Positions 1-8,692 are shown, numbered from the stretch's first letter. The stretch is DNA of 23,125 nucleotides from Pseudomonadota bacterium (GCA_023435325.1 JAEYRT010000242.1:1-23125); one strand, 5' to 3'. The notes: a model not told the origin generated them from the letters alone. Translations and numbers: made by a program.

Positions 1-1
1 G

Positions 2-226
2 TCCATCATTGCCTTGGGGCACAGTCTGGGGTTGCAAGTGATTGCCGATGGCGTCGAGACACAGGCGCAGCGGGATTTTCTGGCCGTCAGCGGCTGTATC
101 TATTGCCAAGGTTTCTATTTCAGTCACCCGCAGCCGCAGCCAGAGTTCGAGGCATGGGTGCGAAGTCACAATGCCACCTCTGCTGGAAGAGCTGCAAACA
201 ACGACAACTCCTTAATTAAGAGCTAA
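2..226 (+). CDS. C-terminal end of an EAL-domain (cyclic-di-GMP phosphodiesterase family) protein, truncated by the window edge
   Basis: The reading frame is already open at base 2 and ends at the TAA at 224-226, so only the last 74 codons are present. The fragment carries the closing part of an EAL domain: a helix-strand ending in VIADGVET, where families usually have AEGVET, followed by GCIYCQGFYFSHPQP, which matches the conserved Gxx-x-QGxxxSxP segment. In this family the domain hydrolyses cyclic di-GMP. The Asp in place of the usual Glu is a tolerated variant, and the catalytic EAL and metal ligands lie upstream outside the window, so activity cannot be judged. The last 18 or so residues (AGRAANNDNSLIKS) look like a disordered tail. 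Whether a GGDEF or sensor domain precedes it is not visible. Confidence 0.85.
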   Translation, partial: SIIALGHSLGLQVIADGVETQAQRDFLAVSGCIYCQGFYFSHPQPQPEFEAWVRSHNATSAGRAANNDNSLIKS

Positions 227-308
227 CAGCGCTCGTTGTGTAAGCGTTTGAGGCGCATCTTTTACAAAGTTCGGGGGCTGCGACCAGTGTGTTTGTAACC
301 GCTCGCGT

Positions 309-314
309 TATGAT
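309..314 (+). promoter_or_regulatory. Possible -10 box upstream of smc
   Basis: The hexamer TATGAT matches five of six positions of the sigma-70 -10 consensus and would give a start near base 321 and a leader of about 45 bases before smc. No good -35 hexamer lies 16-18 bases upstream (the bases there read AGTGTG or similar), so this is a weak call. The 139-base gap between the EAL gene and smc holds nothing else that I can identify. Confidence 0.25.
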
Positions 315-365
315 CGCCTTACCTTCGTCCATGCCTTTGGATCGCTTCTCCGAGCTCTTTATTCT

Positions 366-3300
366 GTGCGCCTGAACTCCATCAAACTCTCTGGCTTCAA
401 GTCTTTTGCCGAACCTACCAACTTCTTGCTTCCCGGACAGCTGGTTGGCGTGGTAGGTCCCAATGGCTGCGGTAAATCCAACATCATGGATGCCGTGCGT
501 TGGGTGCTGGGCGAAAGCAAGGCCAGCGAGCTGCGCGGCGAGAGCATGCAAGACGTGATCTTCAACGGCACCACGCACCGCAAGCCTGCCAGCCGCTCCA
601 GCGTCGAACTGGTGTTTGACAACAGCGACCACCGTGCCGGCGGGCAGTGGGGGCAGTTCACCGAAATTGCCGTCAAGCGTGTGCTCACGCGCGATGGCAA
701 CAGTTCTTACTTCATCAATAACCAGCCCGTGCGTCGCCGTGACGTGCAAGATGTGTTCTTGGGTACGGGTTTGGGGCCGCGTGCCTATGCCATCATTGGT
801 CAGGGCACGATCAGTCGCATCATCGAGTCACGGCCTGAAGAGCTGCGCCTGTTCTTGGAAGAAGCGGCGGGTGTGTCGAAATACAAAGAGCGTCGCCGCG
901 AAACCGAGAACCGTCTGGGCGATACGCGAGAGAATCTCACACGCGTCGAAGACATCTTGCGCGAGTTGAATGCCAACCTGGAAAAACTGGAGAAGCAAGC
1001 GGAGGTTGCAGCGCAGTACAACGCACTGCAGTCCAGCGTCACACTCAAGCAGCACCAGTTGTGGTTCCTGAAAAAGCAGGATGCCGAAGGCGATCTGGCC
1101 AGGATTCGCCAAGAAGGCCTGCAGGCTGTCAATGAACTTGAAAGTCGCATGGCCGAGATTCGTCACATCGAGGCGGATCTGGAGGCGGTGCGCCAGGCCC
1201 ACTATGAAGCCGGTGACCAGGTCAACCAGGCGCAAGGGCGCTTGTACGAAGCCACGGCCGAAGTTGGCAAGCTGGAAGCGGAGATTCGCTATGTGGTCGA
1301 AGGCCGCCAGCGTGTGGAACAGCGCATGCAGCAACTGGCTGAGCAAATCACCCAGTGGGCACAGCGCAAGGAAGATGCCGATGTGGAGCTGGAAGGTTTG
1401 GCAGCCAGTGGCATGGATGCTGAAGAACAGGCTGAAATGCTCGCTGCACAGCTGGAAGAGCAAAGCATGCGCCTTCCTGATCTGGAGGACGCTTTGCGTG
1501 CCTCGCAAGTCAAAGCCAATGAACAGCGCCAGCACGTGGTGCAGGTGCAGCAGCAAATCCAGGTGCTGGCCGCAGAGCAGCGCAGCATCAACGAACAAAA
1601 CCGCCAGCACGAATCACGCCTGGAGCGTTTGCGCAATGATCGCAATGCACTGACTACGCCGGATGAGGCCCGTCTGCAGCACATCACTGCGCAATATGAA
1701 GATGCGGCAGAGATGGCTGAAATGGCCGAAGCTGCCTTGGCTGAGCTGCAAGACAGCGTGCCGCAGCTTGACGATGAGCGCCGTCAGCGCCAGCAGGCAC
1801 TGAATGAAGAAACTTCCAAGCAGGCCGAGTTGGCGGCACGCATGGAAGCGCTCAAGGCCTTGCAAGAAAAAGTGAAAACCGATGGCAAGCTGCAGCCATG
1901 GCTGACCAAGCACGGCCTGGAAGGTTTGCAGGGCCTGTGGACACGCATTGCCGTGGAGACAGGGTGGGAAAACGCACTGGAAGCTGCCTTGCGTGAACGC
2001 ATGGGTGCGCTGGAAGTCAGCCGCCTGGACATGGTGCATGGCTTTCTGGGCACAGGAGCCAAAGATGCGCCACCTGCGCGTTTGGCGTTTTATTCCAAAC
2101 CTGACAGCAGCGTGAACTGGAGTGGCAGCGGCTTGCCCGTGATGGCTGACTTGCTGCGTGTATCCGATAGTGCCTTGAAAGCACTGCTGGTGGAATGGCT
2201 GGCGGGCTGCTACACGGCGCAGAGTCTGGATGAGGCGCTGAACCAGCGTGCCCACCTCAAGACTGGAGAGACCATTTATGTGCCCAGTGGTCACGCCGTC
2301 ACAGCACACAGTGTGAGCTTTTACGCCCAGGATTCTGAGCAATCGGGCTTGTTGGCGCGCGCCCAGGAAATTGAGCACTTGGAAAAAGAACTGCGTGCCC
2401 AGTCCCTGATCAGTGAGGAAGCACGTGCTGCTGCGGTCCGGGCCGAAGCTTCCTATGCCGATGCGGCGCAGCGCTTGGTGAGTGCCCGCCGTGAAGCGAC
2501 AGAAGCCAAACAGTCGGCCCATGAGCTGCAGGTGGACATGCTGCGTCTGACGCAGCAGGCGGAGCAGGCCCGGGCCCGCACTGCACAGATTGAGGCGGAT
2601 GTTGCCGAGGTGCAAGCCGCGCTGGATGATCTGCAAGAGCGTGCGGCTGCCGCTGAAGCACGCTTTGAAGAGCTGGATATGCAATTGGCTGACAGTCAGG
2701 AGTTGCATGCCCAGATGGATGACAAAGTCCTGGAGGCCGAACGCAGACTGGCCGAAAGCCGCGAACAGTTGCGCACACTGGAGCGCCGAGCGCAAGAAGC
2801 CACTTTTAGCCAGCGCAGCATGCAGGCGCGCCAGGCGGAATTGCAGCGCACGTTGGAGACGGCAGAGCAACAGACAAAGGCCTTGCTGGAAGAGCGTGAA
2901 CGTGCACTGGCTGAGCAGGAGCGCTTGAACGATGCCGCAGCCCAAGGTGGCTTGCAGGATGCCTTGGCATTGAAGATGGAGCGCGAACAGGCGGTGGCTG
3001 CCGCGCGCAGCGCCTACGAAGATTTGACCAACAAACTGCGGGCCAGTGATGAGCGCCGCACGCAAATCGAACGTGCACTGGAGCCCATGCGTGCGCGCAT
3101 CACCGAGTTTCAGCTCAAAGAGCAGGCCGCATCGCTGGGCAGCGCACAATATGAGCAGCAATTGGCTGAAGCCGGTGCGGATTTGGCAGCGGTGGCGCAG
3201 TCGATTTTGGAAGGCAACGTCAAGCTGCATGGCTTGCAAAGCGAAATTGACCGCTTGCACCGTGAAATCACCGCTCTGGGAGCCGTGAATTTGGCGGCGC

Positions 3301-3890
3301 TGGAAGAGTTGCAGTTGGCCAGGGAACGCAAGGTGTTCTTGGATGCCCAGATGGCAGACTTGACCGAAGCCATGACCACGCTCGAAAACGCGATCAAGAA
3401 GATCGATAACGAAACGCGTGAACTGCTCTCAGGCACTTTCAACACCGTGAATGAACACTTTGGCCGCATGTTCCCCGAGCTGTTCGGGGGTGGCCAGGCC
3501 AAACTCATCATCACGGGAGACGAAATTCTGGATTCAGGCGTACAGGTGATGGCCCAGCCGCCTGGTAAAAAGAACCAGACGATTCACCTGCTCTCTGGTG
3601 GCGAGAAAGCGCTGACAGCCATTGCTTTGGTGTTTGCGATCTTCCAGTTGAACCCTGCGCCGTTCTGCTTGCTCGACGAGGTGGATGCGCCCCTGGACGA
3701 TGCCAACACCGAGCGTTATGCCAAACTGGTGGCCAGTATGAGCAAGGGAACCCAGTTCCTGTTCATCAGTCACAACAAGATTGCCATGGAAATGGCGCAA
3801 CAATTGATTGGCGTGACCATGCAGGAACAAGGTGTTTCCCGCATTGTGGCCGTGGACATGGAATCTGCCCTGTCCATGGCGCACGCTTAA
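366..3890 (+). CDS. smc: Chromosome segregation/condensation ATPase SMC
   Basis: This 1174-residue protein has the full SMC architecture. An N-terminal ABC-type ATPase half carries Walker A (GPNGCGKS, residues 31-38). It is followed by a long Gln/Glu/Arg-rich coiled coil to about residue 500, a globular hinge at about 508-650, and a returning coiled coil. The C-terminal half has the signature LSGGEK (1076-1081) and Walker B LLDE (1102-1105), followed by the D-loop region and an ISHNK segment. SMC dimers with ScpA and ScpB load on DNA near the origin and hold sister arms apart. scpAB are not in this window. The start is GTG at 366, chosen because MRLNSIKLSGFKSF matches the canonical SMC N terminus. 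There is no obvious Shine-Dalgarno. It is the first gene of a close-packed cluster with zipA, ligA and a patatin gene. The protein is intact and of normal family length. Confidence 0.98.
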   Translation: MRLNSIKLSGFKSFAEPTNFLLPGQLVGVVGPNGCGKSNIMDAVRWVLGESKASELRGESMQDVIFNGTTHRKPASRSSVELVFDNSDHRAGGQWGQFTEIAVKRVLTRDGNSSYFINNQPVRRRDVQDVFLGTGLGPRAYAIIGQGTISRIIESRPEELRLFLEEAAGVSKYKERRRETENRLGDTRENLTRVEDILRELNANLEKLEKQAEVAAQYNALQSSVTLKQHQLWFLKKQDAEGDLARIRQEGLQAVNELESRMAEIRHIEADLEAVRQAHYEAGDQVNQAQGRLYEATAEVGKLEAEIRYVVEGRQRVEQRMQQLAEQITQWAQRKEDADVELEGLAASGMDAEEQAEMLAAQLEEQSMRLPDLEDALRASQVKANEQRQHVVQVQQQIQVLAAEQRSINEQNRQHESRLERLRNDRNALTTPDEARLQHITAQYEDAAEMAEMAEAALAELQDSVPQLDDERRQRQQALNEETSKQAELAARMEALKALQEKVKTDGKLQPWLTKHGLEGLQGLWTRIAVETGWENALEAALRERMGALEVSRLDMVHGFLGTGAKDAPPARLAFYSKPDSSVNWSGSGLPVMADLLRVSDSALKALLVEWLAGCYTAQSLDEALNQRAHLKTGETIYVPSGHAVTAHSVSFYAQDSEQSGLLARAQEIEHLEKELRAQSLISEEARAAAVRAEASYADAAQRLVSARREATEAKQSAHELQVDMLRLTQQAEQARARTAQIEADVAEVQAALDDLQERAAAAEARFEELDMQLADSQELHAQMDDKVLEAERRLAESREQLRTLERRAQEATFSQRSMQARQAELQRTLETAEQQTKALLEERERALAEQERLNDAAAQGGLQDALALKMEREQAVAAARSAYEDLTNKLRASDERRTQIERALEPMRARITEFQLKEQAASLGSAQYEQQLAEAGADLAAVAQSILEGNVKLHGLQSEIDRLHREITALGAVNLAALEELQLARERKVFLDAQMADLTEAMTTLENAIKKIDNETRELLSGTFNTVNEHFGRMFPELFGGGQAKLIITGDEILDSGVQVMAQPPGKKNQTIHLLSGGEKALTAIALVFAIFQLNPAPFCLLDEVDAPLDDANTERYAKLVASMSKGTQFLFISHNKIAMEMAQQLIGVTMQEQGVSRIVAVDMESALSMAHA

Positions 3891-3917
3891 GCACGGATTA
3901 CGGGACAAAGCACATCC

Positions 3918-5108
3918 ATGAGTACCCTTCAAATCAGTCTGGCCGTCGTAGGTGTCATCCTGCTGGGTCTGATCGTGGCATACAACGCTTGGAACCATCG
4001 CCGCAACGCTCCCAAGCGTGCGCAACCCCTGGAAGGAGAGCGGGGCGCGACAGAAGCGCATGCCCGCTTCGATCCCGCACTGGATGGCGTGGATGTCACG
4101 AACTTGCCGCCGTCCGCAGCAGCCATGCATGATCCTTTGCTGGATGCGGCACCCAGCCAGGAGTTGCACGCGCAAGCAGGGCACGAGGCCACAGTTCCTG
4201 AAGCACATCCGGGTGCAGAAGTGTCCGCAGCTGACTTGACGGGCGAAATGCAGCCAGGCGTGCGTACCATGCCTTTAACAGAGCGGAAATTGGCTTTGGA
4301 TGGCCTGATTGATGCCATTGCCCCCATCCGTGTTGACCACCCGGTGACAGGGGATGCCGCTTTGCTTGTCCAGCCCACCACACGCCGTGCTGGCAGCAAG
4401 CCGTTTCGTATCGAAGGTCTGAATGAATCCACGGGTGAGTGGGAAACCGTGAGAGCAGGCCAGCGTTACACGGCATTTCAAGCGGGGGTGCAGCTGGCCA
4501 ACCGCCTGGGAGCACTGAACGAGATCGAGTTTTCGGAATTTGTAGCCAAAGTGCAGAACTTTGCCGATGGGTTGAATGCGATTGTCGAGCTGCCCGACAT
4601 GTTGCATGAAGTCGGCCGTGCCCGTGAGCTTGACCAGTTTGCCAGTGAGCACGATGCACAGCTGAGCTTCGTGCTGCGCCCCCGACGTGCGGCCTGGAGC
4701 CCCGGCTATATCGAGCAGCATGCTGCAAATCTGGGTTTTGTTCCGGCTGCCATGCCCGGGCGCATGCTCTTGCCTTCGGCCGCTGGACTGCAACCAGCGT
4801 TGCTGACCCTGGCTTATGACCCGCAGGCTGCACAGTCGGACAATCTGGACCAGACCGCTGTGCATGAGCTGTGGCTGAGCCTGGATGTGCCCCAGGTGGC
4901 GCGCAGCGAAGAACCCTTTGCGCGGCTGCGTGAAGTGATCCATGTCCTGTGCGAGAACATGGATGGCTTCGTCTGTGACCAGAACGGTTACCAACTGCTG
5001 CCTCAGGTTTTTGATCCCATCGATGCAGATCTGCAGAAGTTGTACGACCGTCTGGACCAGCGTGAGCTCTCGGCAGGTTCGATGCTGGCGCGACGCATGT
5101 TCAATTGA
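3918..5108 (+). CDS. zipA: ZipA-like FtsZ-binding cell division protein
   Basis: The 396-residue product starts with one membrane helix (about residues 5-24) followed by a basic stretch (WNHRRNAPKR), giving the N-out, C-in topology of ZipA, which tethers FtsZ to the inner membrane. Residues about 239-385 fit the ZipA C-terminal FtsZ-binding domain, with strands around FVLRPR, MLLPS, ALLTLAYDP and LWLSLDVPQ and a helix ending near ENMDGFVCDQNG. The linker at 35-120 is acidic and disordered but lacks the Pro/Gln-rich repeats of the Escherichia coli protein. A further folded-looking segment at about 124-232 is not present in the E. coli protein. The gene starts 27 bases after smc and ends 6 bases before ligA. 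The smc-zipA-ligA order is familiar in Burkholderiales, and zipA-ligA adjacency is also seen in enterics. The name is secure by context and C-terminal pattern, though sequence similarity to enteric ZipA is expected to be low. Confidence 0.88.
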   Translation: MSTLQISLAVVGVILLGLIVAYNAWNHRRNAPKRAQPLEGERGATEAHARFDPALDGVDVTNLPPSAAAMHDPLLDAAPSQELHAQAGHEATVPEAHPGAEVSAADLTGEMQPGVRTMPLTERKLALDGLIDAIAPIRVDHPVTGDAALLVQPTTRRAGSKPFRIEGLNESTGEWETVRAGQRYTAFQAGVQLANRLGALNEIEFSEFVAKVQNFADGLNAIVELPDMLHEVGRARELDQFASEHDAQLSFVLRPRRAAWSPGYIEQHAANLGFVPAAMPGRMLLPSAAGLQPALLTLAYDPQAAQSDNLDQTAVHELWLSLDVPQVARSEEPFARLREVIHVLCENMDGFVCDQNGYQLLPQVFDPIDADLQKLYDRLDQRELSAGSMLARRMFN

Positions 5109-5114
5109 ATCGGT

Positions 5115-7217
5115 ATGCGCGAGAATTTGGATCTTTTTGGCGATGCAGTGCCTGAAAATGCTGTGTCCGCCGCTCCTAAAACTGTTATTGCCAAAGTGCA
5201 AGCATTGCGCAACCAGTTACAGCAATGGGCCCATGAATACTATGTGCTCGATGCTCCCACTGTGCCTGACGGTGAGTATGACCGCGTCTTTCAGCAGCTG
5301 CAGGCACTGGAGGGCGCTTACCCGCAGTTGGTGACTTCTGATTCACCGACGCAACGGGTGATCGGTGCAGTGCTGGACGGGTTGACGCCAGTGCGCCATG
5401 CCGTGCCCATGCTGTCCATCCGCACCGAAACCGACAATGAAGCCACGGGTGCGCAAGCCTTTGATGCGCGCATACGCCGTGAACTGGCGCTGGATGCACA
5501 AGCGCCTGAGGTGGAGTATGTGGCCGAGCCCAAGTTTGATGGCCTGGCCATGAGCTTGCGCTATGAAAACGGAAAACTGCTGCGCGCCGTTACGCGCGGT
5601 GATGGTGAGGTGGGGGAGGATGTCACCCATAACATCCGTACCATCCGCCAGATTCCGTTGAATCTTCCTGCCACCGTCCCACAAGTGCTGGAGGTGCGTG
5701 GCGAGGTCTACATGCGTCGCGCAGATTTTGCCAAGCTCAACGAGCGTCAGGCGGCTGCAGGTGGCAAGCTGTTTGCGAATCCGCGCAATGCTGCGGCAGG
5801 TTCGGTGCGTCAGCTGGACGCCAATATTGCCAAGCAGCGCCCGCTGTCCTTTTTTGCCTATGGCCTGGGGGAAGTGACGGCGCCTGAAGCCGGCGGTCCT
5901 GCATTTGCCACCCATTACGAGATGCTGCAGCAACTCAAGGCCTGGGGGTTTCCAGTGGCTGCACAGGTACGCATTGCACGGGGGGCTGATGATCTGGTCG
6001 CCTTTCACGCAGAGCTGGGTGCGCAACGCAATGAGCTGGCTTACGAAATTGATGGAGTGGTCTACAAAGTCAACAGTCTGGCTTTGCAGCGACAGCTTGG
6101 GTTCGTCACGCGTGAGCCTCGCTGGGCGGTGGCGCACAAATATCCGGCACAGGAGATGCCCACCGTCATGCTGGACATCGAGGTCCAGGTGGGGCGTACG
6201 GGTAAGCTCACGCCTGTGGCACGGCTGGCGCCCGTGAGCGTCGGTGGGGTAACCGTGACGAATGCCACCTTGCACAATCTTTTCGAGATACGCAAAAAGC
6301 GTGTGCGCGTTGGTGACACCGTCATCGTGCGCCGCGCGGGCGATGTGATCCCCGAAGTTGTTGGCAAGGTGGCTGGCGAGCGTGCGTCCTATGTTCCTAA
6401 CTTCCAGATGCCCAAGCAATGCCCCATTTGTGGCTCAGAGGTGGTGCGGGAAGTGGGGGAGGCCAACCACCGTTGCACAGGTGGTTTGTTCTGTCCGGCA
6501 CAGCGCAAAGAAGCGCTGCTGCACTTCGCGGCACGTCGCGCCATGGATATCGAAGGTCTGGGTAGCAAGCTGGTCGATCAGTTGGTGGATGGCAATGTGG
6601 TGCGCAGCCTGCCTGATTTGTACCGTCTGGGATTGTCGGGCCTTGCATCGCTGGAGCGCATGGCCCATAAGTCTGCACAGAATGTGCTGGATGCGCTGGA
6701 AAAATCCAAAGCCACCACGCTCAACCGCTTTTTGTTTGGCCTGGGAATCCGCCATGTGGGCGAAGCCACCGCCAAGGACCTGGCCCGCCACTTTGGCACG
6801 CTGGATGCCATCATGGATGCTTCGGTAGAGCAACTGCTGCAGGTGCGCGACGTAGGCCCTGTGGTGGCCGAAAGCATTCATACTTTTTTTGCGCAGATGC
6901 ACAATCGTGAAGTGGTGGAGCAATTGCGTGCCTGCGGGGTGCATTGGGAAGAGGGCGCACCTGCTGAAAGAGCGTTGCAGATCCTGGCCGGCAAAACCGT
7001 GGTGCTAACCGGCACCTTGCCCACCATGGGGCGCGATCAGGCCAAAGAACTGCTGGAGGCAGCGGGCGCCAAGGTCAGTGGTTCGGTCAGCAAGAAGACC
7101 AGTTATGTCGTTGCGGGGGCGGAAGCGGGTAGCAAGCTGGTCAAGGCCCAGGAACTTGGCGTTCCCGTTCTGGATGAAGCGGGGATGCTGGCACTGCTGA
7201 AGGGCCAGGAGGCTTGA
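5115..7217 (+). CDS. ligA: NAD-dependent DNA ligase LigA
   Basis: The 700-residue protein has the LigA domain order. An N-terminal Ia domain contains the HEYYVLDAPTVPDGEYD region that grips NAD. The adenylation domain has catalytic Lys140 in KFDG (140-143) and the downstream RGEVYM, EIDGVVYKVN and WAVAHKYP motifs. An OB fold follows, then a four-Cys zinc finger (C436, C439, C454, C460), helix-hairpin-helix repeats (about 475-590) and a C-terminal BRCT domain (about 620-697). It seals nicks during replication and repair using NAD as adenylate donor. All key residues are present and the length is typical for the family. The ATG lies six bases after the zipA stop with no clear Shine-Dalgarno, which suggests translational coupling, and its own stop directly abuts the next start. 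It is an essential gene in most bacteria. Confidence 0.98.
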   Translation: MRENLDLFGDAVPENAVSAAPKTVIAKVQALRNQLQQWAHEYYVLDAPTVPDGEYDRVFQQLQALEGAYPQLVTSDSPTQRVIGAVLDGLTPVRHAVPMLSIRTETDNEATGAQAFDARIRRELALDAQAPEVEYVAEPKFDGLAMSLRYENGKLLRAVTRGDGEVGEDVTHNIRTIRQIPLNLPATVPQVLEVRGEVYMRRADFAKLNERQAAAGGKLFANPRNAAAGSVRQLDANIAKQRPLSFFAYGLGEVTAPEAGGPAFATHYEMLQQLKAWGFPVAAQVRIARGADDLVAFHAELGAQRNELAYEIDGVVYKVNSLALQRQLGFVTREPRWAVAHKYPAQEMPTVMLDIEVQVGRTGKLTPVARLAPVSVGGVTVTNATLHNLFEIRKKRVRVGDTVIVRRAGDVIPEVVGKVAGERASYVPNFQMPKQCPICGSEVVREVGEANHRCTGGLFCPAQRKEALLHFAARRAMDIEGLGSKLVDQLVDGNVVRSLPDLYRLGLSGLASLERMAHKSAQNVLDALEKSKATTLNRFLFGLGIRHVGEATAKDLARHFGTLDAIMDASVEQLLQVRDVGPVVAESIHTFFAQMHNREVVEQLRACGVHWEEGAPAERALQILAGKTVVLTGTLPTMGRDQAKELLEAAGAKVSGSVSKKTSYVVAGAEAGSKLVKAQELGVPVLDEAGMLALLKGQEA

Positions 7218-8189
7218 ATGGCGCTGCCCCCACGCACTCCGAAAATAGGTTTGGCGCTGGGCAGCGGCTCTGCCAGAGGCTGGGCGCATATTGGCGTGCT
7301 CAAAGCCCTGAGCGAGGCAGGCATTCGGCCAGATGTGGTGTGCGGGGCATCCATTGGCGCTTTGGTGGGGGCTGCTTACGCCGCTGGCGAGTTGGAGCGT
7401 TTTGCAGAATGGGTGCAGAGCCTTGGCATGCGCGAAGTTTTCGGTTTCATGGACTTCAACCTCTCGGGCGGAATGCTCAAGGGGGAGAAACTCATCGATT
7501 TCTGGCGCCGCAACTTTGCAGACTTTGATATTGAGTCCTCCACCGTGCCTTTTGCAGCAGTTGCTACGGATTTGCACTCAGGAGCCGAAGTATGGCTGCG
7601 TGAAGGCTCCATTGCCCAGTCAGTGCGCGCTTCCATCGCGTTGCCTGGCCTTTTCACGCCAGTGGTGCACGAGGGACGGCTGCTGGTGGATGGCGGGCTG
7701 GTCAATCCGGTGCCCAGCACCTTGGCGCGGGCCATGGGGGCGGACATCGTGATCGCCGTGGATTTGAATGCGGATCTGGTTCAGCGCCACATGCGTCCGT
7801 TAGGTGTCATCAGCGATCCTCAGGCTGCACCGACGCCGGATGCTGAAGTGGTACAGGCGCAGGCAACGCCGTGGCTCAGCAGACTGCACAATGGGTTTCG
7901 CAGCTGGATGCCCGGAAGTGGCGCTGGAGCAGAGGCCGCAACACTGCCAATTCCATCCTTGCTGGATGTAGTGATGACCAGTGTCAACATCATGCAGATG
8001 AGAATCACGCGCAGCCGTATGGCGGGAGATCCTCCAGAGCTGGTGATTGCTCCGCGCCTTGCCCACCTGGGCTTGCTGGATTTTCACCGCGCGGAAGAAG
8101 CCATGGAAGCAGGCTATGTCGCAGCCCAGGCTGCATTGCCGGGCCTGCAGCACTATGGCTGGGCAATGCAGCAAGATCAAAAAACATAG
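7218..8189 (+). CDS. Patatin-like phospholipase family protein (RssA type)
   Basis: The 323-residue protein has the patatin Ser-Asp dyad fold. The glycine-rich oxyanion loop is GSGSARG (residues 15-21), the nucleophile elbow is GASIG with Ser45, and the catalytic Asp158 is in DGG (158-160) followed by LVNPVP. It resembles the bacterial RssA/YchK group of cytosolic patatin-like proteins, whose substrates are poorly known. Lipid acyl hydrolysis is inferred from the motifs. No signal peptide or membrane helix is seen. Residues about 200-250 form a variable insert before the conserved NIMQMRITRSRM segment. The ATG immediately follows the ligA TGA with no gap, and a perfect AGGAGG (7207-7212) lies five bases upstream inside the end of ligA. 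The gene is therefore clearly cotranscribed with ligA and well translated. It is the last gene of the cluster. Its relation to division or DNA ligation is unknown. Confidence 0.9.
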   Translation: MALPPRTPKIGLALGSGSARGWAHIGVLKALSEAGIRPDVVCGASIGALVGAAYAAGELERFAEWVQSLGMREVFGFMDFNLSGGMLKGEKLIDFWRRNFADFDIESSTVPFAAVATDLHSGAEVWLREGSIAQSVRASIALPGLFTPVVHEGRLLVDGGLVNPVPSTLARAMGADIVIAVDLNADLVQRHMRPLGVISDPQAAPTPDAEVVQAQATPWLSRLHNGFRSWMPGSGAGAEAATLPIPSLLDVVMTSVNIMQMRITRSRMAGDPPELVIAPRLAHLGLLDFHRAEEAMEAGYVAAQAALPGLQHYGWAMQQDQKT

Positions 8190-8195
8190 CTTTTA

Positions 8196-8217
8196 CTGAC
8201 CGCAGCATAAGCGTCAG
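8196..8217. other. Imperfect hairpin between convergent genes
   Basis: CTGAC (8196-8200) pairs with GTCAG (8213-8217) and GC (8202-8203) with GC (8211-8212), leaving one bulged C and a seven-base loop. It lies just after the patatin stop and faces the end of the small minus-strand gene. No run of T follows on either strand at the proper place, so it is not a textbook intrinsic terminator. The flanking ATAGCTTTTA and ATAAGCG words recur near 12.99-13.06 kb. Confidence 0.35.
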
Positions 8218-8263
8218 AGGCTCATTGTGTTGTGTGTTTTCTCCAGTGTGACCGCCTCTCACG

Positions 8264-8548
8264 TCACCGGCGTCGTGCGGCACCCGCACGGCCTGCCTTG
8301 CTCCAGTCATAGACTTCTCCATCGGGCGTGCGGCCATTTTCGACAGCAGCCACGCCCATGACGCCGACCATGGTCTGCAGTTCCGAAGAAATGCATACAT
8401 GGGCATTGCGAGGATCGGAGCGCAGCACTTGGCATTGCGCCAATGCTTGGCCCATTTCTTGATCGGTGAACAGCTGGCTGTGCGTTTGCCAGACAGGTGA
8501 CTGGTCTTCGGGTGCGGTGTTGCGCAAATGGAAGACAACAATGCTCAT
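8264..8548 (-). CDS. Small uncharacterised protein, 94 residues
   Basis: I do not recognise a named family. The predicted protein starts MSIVVFHLRN, contains a central HVCISSELQTMVG segment, and ends in a basic tail (SKAGRAGAARRR). There are two cysteines, no signal peptide and no membrane helix, so a small soluble alpha/beta protein is likely. The ATG at 8548-8546 is preceded on the minus strand by CGAGAG at a reasonable Shine-Dalgarno distance. The gene occupies the only open stretch between the patatin gene and ygiQ, is divergent from ygiQ and convergent with the patatin gene, and is not a shadow of another gene. Codon use looks like that of its neighbours. From memory, similar short proteins ending in DWSKAGRAG occur in Comamonadaceae, but I cannot verify this. 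Function is unknown. Confidence 0.7.
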   Translation of the reverse strand: MSIVVFHLRNTAPEDQSPVWQTHSQLFTDQEMGQALAQCQVLRSDPRNAHVCISSELQTMVGVMGVAAVENGRTPDGEVYDWSKAGRAGAARRR

Positions 8549-8623
8549 GGCGCTCTCGTGTATTCGTGTGTGAATGGACAGTAAGGCTTTTTAATCTACT
8601 GCCAGCAATGCTGCGTGCATATA

Positions 8624-8653
8624 AGCCTACAGACCCCAATGTTGGTAGGTCAA
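8624..8653 (-). promoter_or_regulatory. Possible sigma-70 promoter for the small minus-strand gene
   Basis: On the minus strand TTGACC (complement of 8648-8653) lies 18 bases before TAGGCT (complement of 8624-8629). The -35 is good and the -10 is poor. It would give a leader of roughly 70 bases. The region also has to serve ygiQ in the other direction. Confidence 0.25.
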
Positions 8654-8692
8654 AAGTACACTGTGCGGTTAGTTTTTTGCACGAATCCCCCG

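Noticed and set aside
1614..3260. 548-codon open frame on the minus strand inside smc
   Set aside because: It lies wholly antisense to smc, encodes a Gln/Leu/Cys-rich nonsense-like protein, and results from codon bias in coiled-coil sequence.
8615..8692. GTG start for ygiQ adding 26 residues
   Set aside because: The added sequence is unlike the family, and the region must hold divergent promoters. The ATG at 8693 gives the expected N terminus.
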